A stretch of DNA of 64,000 bases from Siniperca chuatsi (taxonomy: Eukaryota > Chordata > Actinopteri > Centrarchiformes > Sinipercidae): contig NC_058052.1 in NCBI RefSeq assembly GCF_020085105.1, positions 16,222,233-16,286,232 on the forward strand, written 5' to 3'. The notes below the pieces were generated by a model that had not been told where the DNA came from, made no database searches, and saw only the letters and a program-made list of their open reading frames with translations. Of the stretch, positions 56,377 to 64,000 are shown piece after piece (positions within the stretch are counted from its first letter, which is position 1; each line of letters begins with the position of its first letter). The position numbers were made by a program, and so were the translations under genes.

Positions 56377-57282
56377 TCAGCAGCACTCCTCAATCAGCAG
56401 CTCCCCTGAACAATAAAGTTTTCTCTTGATGGCCCTGAAGCTCGTACTCAGCCTCAGAGTGTTTTGGTGCCTTGTAAAGGTCTGTGGTGACTTGCTACCA
56501 TTGAAGAGCTTCTGAACCTTTGGCCACAGTCCACTGGACTCGAGCCTCAGCACCAGGGTCACATGAAAGGTCGGGACCAAGGTCGCATCCACTGCTATTT
56601 GGTCCACAGAACATAGTGAGTCCTGGTCCCCCCTGTCCACACAGAGGTCAATGAGTGCTCCCCTGAGGCCGCAAGGCTCGCTGACAGCCAGGTGGAGCAG
56701 CTCTTGGCTGATATTGTGCAGTAGGCAGTCAGGTAAGATGAGTTTGGAGCAGCCCAGGATGTGCGATGCATTGTTGAGACTTTGTGTCACAGTTGCTACA
56801 ACCTCTGTAGCCAAGGTTTCCTCCAGGGGATAACAGAGGAAACTGCTGTCTTCTGACAGGGACATGTCTGCCACAGATCCTAAAACGAAAGAATACAAGT
56901 TAAGGTCTTGTCTGGTAGCGCAGGACTCACTCTAAAGAAGGAGGTCATCAGTAAAAGCATCTGCCTCCCTTCACCCCTTTGTACTTAGTCAGTTCATGCT
57001 CTCTCTTTGTGCAAGTGCAAGTCAACAAAAATAAAAATAAAATACTAATTGGTTACAATGCGAAGTGACCCAACAACAAAAGACAATAGAGCCTCCTCAG
57101 ACAAACGCCTCACCAGTTTCACTCCTGCTGCACTGATGATCTGCCGGGACCTTCTGGTTGATCCCCTTCAGCTCAGTCAGCCTCTGCAGCAGACTGCCCC
57201 AGGACAGCCGCTTTGAATCCCTGTCCTCCGCTGGAGACGGGGGATAGCTGCCGTCCAGAGAGTGATTGCAAGAAAAAGACAT
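56377..57282 (-). CDS. ddit4: DNA damage-inducible transcript 4 (REDD1), two coding exons, 223 aa
   Basis: DDIT4/REDD1 is a cytosolic stress protein that inhibits mTORC1 through TSC1/TSC2. It is induced by hypoxia, glucocorticoid and DNA damage. Coding exons are 57114-57282 and 56377-56879, separated by a 234-bp intron in phase 1. The N-terminal third is Ser/Pro-rich and poorly ordered (DGSYPPSPAEDRD, then LSWGSLLQRLTELKG). The conserved C-terminal RTP801 domain begins near residue 75 and includes LLHNISQELLHLAVSEPCGL, RGALIDLCVDRGDQ, FHVTLVLRLESSGLWPKVQ and YCSGELLIEECC at the very end. The start was chosen at MSFSCNHSLDG; an ATG four codons upstream is in frame but less likely. Length is near human (232 aa). 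It converges with DNAJB12. Confidence 0.95.
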
Positions 57283-57470
57283 CTTTACAAACAAACAAAA
57301 AAATCTGATTGTAAAAAAAAAAAAAGAAGAAGAAGTGCAATGGTATCCTCAGTGAGTAGGTCCTCCCCCTCCTGAGCCAGACCAGCTGGAAAACACACTC
57401 TGCAACAATGGAACAAAGCATTAAATACTCAATCCTGGAGCCCCGCCCACTGTATTTCTTAACCAATGAG
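57283..57470 (-). promoter_or_regulatory. DDIT4 core promoter and split leader
   Basis: On the minus strand a TATTTAA box lies at 57421-57427, a GC box (plus strand CCCCGCCCAC) at 57441-57450 and a CCAAT-type box (plus strand ACCAATGAG) at 57462-57470, in the usual order and spacing. Just before the start codon a T-rich tract ending ACAATCAG gives an acceptor at 57305, so the leader may contain an intron, as in mammalian DDIT4. The matching donor was not fixed. Confidence 0.55.
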
Positions 57471-57770
57471 GTTTCAGCTCACGTTCTCAGCTGCCTCTGG
57501 TAACATTTCAGGTCCTCGTCGAGGCGAAGGCCAGGCCCCCCGACCCTTCAGGCGATCGACCCCCAACCAAACTTGTATGCATAGGTTTATGTTTCTCAAA
57601 GTGATTTAACTGTCAAATATTACATTAAACAGCCAAACCGACAGGCCAATCAACGCCCGTCGCCTTAATGCCACGAAACAATGAAAAGACACACCCTCTC
57701 CGTTTTTGGACAAAAAAGATATGATGAAAGCTGTGGAAAGACTCATTCCAGAGAATGGCAGGTCAAACTG

Positions 57771-57786
57771 GCACGTACCTCACGTA
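57771..57786 (-). promoter_or_regulatory. Tandem hypoxia-response element cores upstream of DDIT4
   Basis: The plus strand carries CACGT at 57772-57776 and again at 57781-57785, each reading ACGTG on the strand of DDIT4. The cores are 9 bp apart and about 350 bp upstream of the TATA-like box. ACGTG is the HIF-binding core, and REDD1 is an established HIF-1 target in mammals. Function here is inferred. Confidence 0.5.
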
Positions 57787-58578
57787 GGCCTCGTGTTTCT
57801 CTTGAAATGATCGGAAACCTGAGTGCTGACCATGAAATTTGAAGCTTTTTGTTTTTAACCATCCAAAGTAGGATTCAGTTTATAAATGTAAACAAAGCCC
57901 CTGTTTACGACTCTAACGAAAACTCAGTGTATTTGAGTTCTAGATGAATGAGTGAATTTTGTGACATTATGAACTATTGTGATAGTTAATGATAAAATAA
58001 GTGATAAGTCATTTAGTGATTAAAAGTTATTGTAAAATGAATAGAGCTTACCCTCCTCCTTCTAAATAAAATATCTTGATTTTCTTGCCATAGGTTGTTG
58101 TATTAATAAGATTTAAGGTAGTATGAATGTAGGTTTTTAGGCTACATGTGTTAATTAAGCCAATAATTTTGTTAAATGTGAGCTTCAGTTTATTTTGTGT
58201 GTGTGAGAGAGAGAGAGGGAGTGGTGGTGGGGCTGTACACGACCATTTTGATGATTTAAATGCTTTTAATAATTTTTAAAACTCTGTTATTCTTATTAGA
58301 GATATTGAATTCCAGAGTTTTAGAAAAGCAGCCCAACCCGACCTTTGGGGCAAACTCTTATGACTCCTGATTTCCAGCACGTACACACAGACCATCCCCC
58401 CACTCCTTAAAACCTCCACTCTTGCTTTGGATCGAAGTTAACATCACCATCATCAGTTATTTGGTGATTTATTTATTTTTTTTGTAGGGTATTTTAAATT
58501 AATAGTAACTTATTTTATGTAGTCTCTTATAGTCTCCTAGAGCAGATTGTTTTATGTGTGTTTCAAGTTTGATAGACA

Positions 58579-58740
58579 TTAGAATCAAAATCAACTTTAT
58601 TGCCAAGTATGTTTACACATACAAGGAATTTGATTTGGTATTTTGGTGCATAACTATAAACACTGTAAGAAGAAAATATAAAGAAAGATAAAGGGAGAAC
58701 TGCAGGTCAGGAGTATATAGGCCTATTGTGTGCAATCTAA
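58579..58740 (+). repeat. Interspersed repeat fragment
   Basis: AGAATCAAAATCAACTTTAT followed by TGCCAAGTATGTTTACACA and ACAAGGAATTTGATTTGG is a widespread end of fish retroposon-type repeats. Only this end is present. Confidence 0.55.
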
Positions 58741-58975
58741 TGGATTGCTGGACAAACGCAGGCAATATAAAAGTATCCGAAATGAATAATGCACACTAAA
58801 GCTCAGCCCCACGGAACAAAATGTATTTGACTATTTTTGAGAGGAAAACAATATCCAATACTGGTAGAAATGCTCTAACTTTCTATAAACCCACTAAACA
58901 AAACTTGTTTATACTGGTAAAACTGATTTATATAAATACATAATTATGACATTAGAATATTTGTATCATTTAGGA

Positions 58976-58981
<6 letters not shown>

Positions 58982-59049
<68 letters not shown>
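58982..59049. repeat. (AT)n microsatellite, about 68 bp
   Basis: Uninterrupted AT alternation over about 68 bp. It would form a long cruciform-prone hairpin and is likely length-polymorphic. Confidence 0.95.
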
Positions 59050-59052
<3 letters not shown>

Positions 59053-60233
59053 TTTGTTTTTGTAATTTCTTTTATGTTGTTTTTTTTGTTCTTCTCTGAA
59101 GCTACATGTGTTGATAGCCGTGTTGGCCCGGTCCTAAATGGTGTAATACACTGTATATGCAGATGATGGCGCCACTGCACCACATTTAAATTACAGACAG
59201 GTAGGACGCTTCAACCAGTTTGGTGTGTGTGGATGTCTGCATGTAAAATGCTTATGCCTGAGTGCACCTGTTGAATGTGCCTATGAGCACATAATCTTAG
59301 ACTCATCCATGTGCACGTTAATGGTCACAACTGTGGTTTTGTGCTTCTTTAATGTGTCTCTGCACTCTGCATATGGATGGGAAATGTATCATTCAACTAA
59401 GCTTAAGCTTCCACACTACACTATTTGGGGTCAAACATTATTTGTGTCATGTCATTGGAAAAAAAAGTAAAATGGAAAAGAGGAAATAAAGCATGACAGG
59501 CACTGTGTTTTACAATTCAAACAGGCCTGAGAAAGCTGTTAGGCTGGCCAGCCTCAGGCTATGTAATTCATGTATAATAAATCCACCACCAAATGGATTG
59601 TTAAGAATGGATTTTTTTTCTGGAACAATTCGCTTTAATCTGAGGTGAACTGGAGTGAATCACAAAAAGAAAAACCTTCCTGTATTTTTCATTCCAAAGA
59701 ACTATTTGTTCCAGTAATTGGTGTGAAAATAACCAGAGCAATTATGAGGCACTTAAATGGAGAGTGCAATATATTTACTCCTGAATTAGCTCAGATACAA
59801 CCTTCTTCTCTAGACTCTTAGATATATATGCTCATGTTGTTAATTAATTCAGGAGGGGGTAAAATGGTCCCTGGATTGTGTTTGCTGTAGCTATAGCAAC
59901 AACATGCTGTTGTGAGCAGGGTCTATCTCACTGAGACGGCTGAAATGTTTTGTTGAAGCTATAGTGTAACAATCTTGGTTGCCTCGTGTTTTTATCATTG
60001 TTCATGACATGAAAAGTGGGGTGGTGTCAGCCACAGCCATCATTCCATCTCACTGGTCAATATCCCTGCATGTAGCCGCTCATTCCTCTGTCATCTGGGT
60101 CCTGTGTTTATCTGGAAACCCTTTAGCTCTCAGTGCAGGACTCTCAGTTTGGCTTCATGTGGCTGCGTCATCCAAAGTTGGAGCTGGGACAGCGTTCCAT
60201 TTAGGTTTAGATTTATTGCTGCAGGAAGCAGAA

Positions 60234-60275
60234 ACAGACCTGCACTCTCGGGGGTAGTCGAGAGTGCAGGTCTGT
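60234..60275. repeat. Perfect 17-bp inverted repeat with 8-nt loop
   Basis: ACAGACCTGCACTCTCG at 60234-60250 is exactly complementary to CGAGAGTGCAGGTCTGT at 60259-60275, with GGGGTAGT between. Pairing stops abruptly on both sides. It is GC-richer than the surrounding DNA and not followed by a T-run. Confidence 0.9.
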
Positions 60276-61555
60276 GATGTTAGGCAAGTTTCGCTGACAT
60301 GCACTCTTCTTTACATAAGCATTAACACTTTACACATCAATTTCAAATATCCTATAAATTGAATATTAGCTTAATGGAGAGGTAAACTCTTTATTTTGGC
60401 TGACCGTGAATTAGAAATAATAAGTCTGTGGGTTTCTTTCAGTTTTGGCACATTAGGGATAGTGGACAATCACAAAAAAGCACAACTCCATCAAGCAATG
60501 ACTTGTTATATGAGCTAAGCTTAAACCAACTGAAATCGCCCTTTGACACAAATTAACTTTTTAAATAATGTTTCCAATAAAACCTAATACCTATTTCACA
60601 TTTTAAAAAGGAGCACAAGAGAGCAAATTGCACGACAGCAATTTGAGAAACTCAGAGCATAATAGTTGACTGATTGCATGAAAACTATAGAGTACGACAT
60701 TGTTGAGGGGCAGTTTCTTTCAAATATACAAAGGGCATTTAAGACCAAATCTCATTTGTTTAACTTGATTCAAAGAAAGTTAGCAGGAGTGCAGTATGGC
60801 TTATACAAAATCAGTAAAATGTCATCATGCAACAGAGGCACACAATTAGACAAGCTATACAGTAACACTAAATGCATATACAATGTATGAAATCAATATG
60901 TATTTGCATTTTCTGTGTGGTGTTTTGATGCATTGTTATACACCTTTTCTTATGTCTCATACCAATTTGTTTTGTCTTCTACTGATTTTCCTTTCAGATT
61001 TACTTTATTGTGCTTGTACTTTATACAATTTGTTTTATACAATTGTTGCCAGTTGCAGGATATGATAACTGAATGCAAATGTATTTTCCCTACAAGGTAT
61101 TATTATTTACCTTCACTGAAAACACCCTAAGGAACTAGATTATTTGTAGTATCCAGTTTGTATTGTAGTGCCTGTGAATGAGCCTTCTTATTGATATTGA
61201 TTGAATGTCATTAGGCAGAGAGGTGAGAGTAAGAGTAAGAAGGTCAATGCATACATGATGAACTGTGAGCACATGACATCAGACAGAGAAAAGGATCCTG
61301 ATCATTATTTATAAGTACTCTTACTTGTACGTGACTTGTCCCTCAGTGAAGCTATCTCTCATTTTAGAACAATGTGCATTATTTAGCAATGCTGCCAATG
61401 TTTTGCTTGTTGTGTTTGGTTTTGAATTAAACAAGACTTGTAGGTCTGTTGTGACTGCTATTTGAATCTTAAAGTATTCTGGATTTCATCCGTGTTTACT
61501 ATATTTTACAGGACCTACTAATGTTAAGTGCACATTATAGTTTCTGTTCTTTTAC

Positions 61556-61700
61556 CTGAAAGGAATAATTTGGCATTTAGGAAAATACACTTGTTCGCTT
61601 TTTTGAGTTTGATGAGAAGATTGATACCACTCTTAGCACAAAAACTGGAAACAGGGGGAAACAGTTTAAACTCATTGTGAAGATAATGTCAATTTGTTAA
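61556..61700 (+). repeat. Truncated teleost interspersed repeat
   Basis: AAGGAATAATTTGGCATTTA, GATGAGAAGATTGATACCAC and ACTGGAAACAGGGGGAAACA are landmarks of a common percomorph repeat; the middle is shortened here. Confidence 0.55.
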
Positions 61701-62045
61701 TTTGTTATACAAGATAAAACTTCTAATATTGATCTGGGTGATCCTCGAGACTTTTTTTGTTTGATGTGTGTGAATTGTGTCAATAAAATGGAAATGTGGT
61801 AGATTCTGATGGACTTTGATATGATTGTTGGAATGATGGTAGAGAAGATTCTACACTCAAAATATAAATAAATAATGCGGTTTATTTGATTACTTGTTTG
61901 CAGTGTTTCCTTTTGCTAATCAAATGATAAATAATGGAGACAGTAAACCCCTAACAAAACTAAAGTCTGTCAAGTAATAGCCTTACACTGCTGGCTAAAA
62001 TCACTCATCTGAGGTTCTGTGCTTCCCAGGCAGTTAGAAACTAAA

Positions 62046-62395
62046 ACAAGACTTAGAGTCTCCATGCAAGCGGCTGTACTACTTAGGCACAGCAGTGCTT
62101 TGAGCTAAATGCTAACATGCACACAATGACAATGCTAACAAGCAGATCTTTAGAAGGTAAAGTTTATCATGTTCAACATCTTAGCTTAGTATGTTAGCAT
62201 GCTAACATTTGCTAATTAGCACTAAGTACAGCTGAGGCTGATTGGAATGTCAGTAGTTATGCAGGTATTTGGTCGTAAACCAAATTAAACTTTTGACATG
62301 ATGATTGCACTAGATGAAGGGTCAGGGGTCACCAAAGTTATTATAATTCATCCTGAGGGCAACATAGCTGTCTGTACCTGATTTAAGTATTCTCT
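62046..62395 (+). repeat. Teleost interspersed repeat, copy 2
   Basis: It shares with 55464-55896 the series TACTTAGGCACAGCAGTGCT, AGCTAAATGCTAAC, TTAGCATGCTAACATTTGC and GGGTCACCAAAGTTATTATA in the same orientation. Non-coding. Confidence 0.65.
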
Positions 62396-64000
62396 TAAAG
62401 CATCAAATCCCAAAAACTTAACCCACACATCCTAAATTGAAGGGGCATGCAGCCCGTGTTAATCAATATGACTTGTACGTATACTATTTCCCAATTTGGG
62501 TTGCTAAACATGAAACACAAAGCATTTTTAATAAAGGTAATATTCTTGAGGTTTACAAACCTAAATGAAAAGTGCAGTTTTAAGTAAATAAAAAATGTAA
62601 TAGTTAAACATCTTTCTACTTTCACCAGCCTCTTTGTAGTCCACAGTTGATGTATCATGAATGGCCCATGGCTACTAAACACTTATGTCTAGGCATCAAG
62701 GGCGCCTGTTGATGACAGTAGCCAACATGTTTTGTTAATGAGCATCATGTGATCTTTACATTTCTCTGCCCTGCAGCCATTCCAGCCATCACAATTAGAT
62801 TCCCTCTCTTTGCTTCACAAAGCATCAGACCGGGGAAAACCAAGCTCAAATGACTGACAGGGGAGTATTTTCCCCAGCTTTTATAAGGAGATTACCTGAA
62901 ACCCCCTATGGCTCTGTGACTCTAGGATTACTCAGCCATTTTCTCTTTAACTGGCTCCAAAAATGAGATGAACATTGTTGGCCTGCCATGTTCTGCCCTC
63001 CTCTCTCTGGATCCCTGCTCTGTGACTGTCACACTACATCTGTCTGTGGGCTCATGGCCGTGGCCTGTGCCTGACTCCCAGTGCAGCAGCCTCAAGATTT
63101 TCACCTTAAAGGATGCGTAATGTTAATCATACTGCCATTTTGCTTAATTTCACTCACTGCTCTTAGTCTGATTAATGTCACTGAGGAAGAAGCAGGCTGA
63201 TTGCAGCAGCTGCAGAGCACTGTGTTAAAATGTGTCTGTATGGCTACATGTAGCATTCGTTTATAGCTGGAAGTACAAACTGAGGACAGTCGAGTTCAAA
63301 CCAACAGCATTATGCAGATTTGTTGCTTGCACACAGATCGTTTGTGAGTGTATAACTGTGTTGTAAAAAATCAGCACACTTGCGTCCCGCTTGGTGTATG
63401 TATCAAATACATGTGGATTAAGACATGCGTTGTTGCTTTCAAACACTGATTTATATCACATCCCAATGTCTGCATTGTGTTCAATTTAAATAACTTCCCC
63501 TCTCTTTATCTTTGCTCATAAACTTGATTGAACTCAGCTGAGAGATTAGATGACGCCCTGTCTCGTGAACGCTTTTTTTAAGAGGGCCTCAAAGACACTC
63601 TTTTCAGGATGAAATAAAGATGGCATCAGTTAATCCAGCATTTCATTTACAAGATACCATTCAGATTGTGTCTCTCTGGTGACTGGCTGAGACTGCAGCA
63701 GAGAGAGATACAGCATACAGGGCAGATACAGGCAGAAACTGTAGCAAACGCTCAGTAATGTATCAGACAACACTACCATTATCTGTGGGCCATCTGAACA
63801 CAGCAGAACAGAGATCAACGGCAAACTAATCCAGATCCAAGAACCTCCTCTTTGTGTTGTCTCTTAATCAATCCAGGTTACACATCTGAGGAAGAGCGGC
63901 AGCACAGAACTCACTTTTCCATCCTTATGAAGTCTTACTATCCAGTTTTAGAGTAAAGTTTAGGTTTAGGTAAGGGGGAAAAGGGCAAGTTATTCTCTTT

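Larger units (their letters stand above)
57787..64000. other. Intergenic region right of DDIT4
   Basis: No gene is supported; frames are short and unpatterned. Contents are a fish repeat fragment near 58579-58740, a long (AT)n tract at 58982-59049, a perfect hairpin at 60234-60275, repeat fragments near 61556-61700 and 62046-62395, and unique-looking blocks at about 62640-63230 and 63480-63960. Confidence 0.55.

Overview
The window is nuclear DNA of a teleost fish, most likely a percomorph. Genes are split into small exons with GT-AG introns (one GC-AG). The proteins read as ray-finned-fish versions of vertebrate genes, and the spacers carry teleost-type repeats: a Tc1/mariner copy, hAT-like non-autonomous elements and long (AT)n runs. 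There is no sign of bacterial, organellar or viral sequence.

Layout. 1-11.7 kb is intergenic, with a hAT-like element at 8.8-9.5 kb and an older repeat at 10.1-10.5 kb. CUEDC2 (+, coding 11720-13428) converges with HIF1AN (-, 17765-23913). A spacer at 24.2-28.1 kb may hold regulatory DNA. WNT8B (-, 28908-33909) follows, then SCD (-, 38525-42845, with a probable non-coding first exon near 43.8 kb). A Tc1-like transposon with a broken transposase lies at 45.36-46.96 kb. TRMT2B (-, 47471-49987) and DNAJB12 (+, 50253-54159) are head to head with 265 bp between start codons. DDIT4 (-, 56377-57282) converges with DNAJB12. 57.8-64 kb is intergenic, with repeats, a perfect short hairpin and possible conserved non-coding DNA.

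All seven genes were rebuilt exon by exon. Every junction keeps frame, and each protein has the expected family length: CUEDC2 284 aa, HIF1AN 358, WNT8B 360, SCD 334, TRMT2B 497, DNAJB12 370, DDIT4 223. From memory of human maps, CUEDC2, HIF1AN, WNT8B and SCD belong to 10q24, DNAJB12 and DDIT4 to 10q22, and TRMT2B to Xq22, so the window joins blocks that are separate in mammals.

The genes are mostly unrelated in function. One thematic link is oxygen sensing: HIF1AN is the asparaginyl hydroxylase that restrains HIF, and DDIT4 is a known HIF target whose promoter here has two tandem ACGTG hypoxia-response cores. I see no clearly new gene system. The best leads are non-coding: a CpG-rich block with an interferon-response-type motif in HIF1AN intron 1, the DDIT4 core pair, a perfect 17-bp hairpin at 60.25 kb, and unique-looking blocks around WNT8B.
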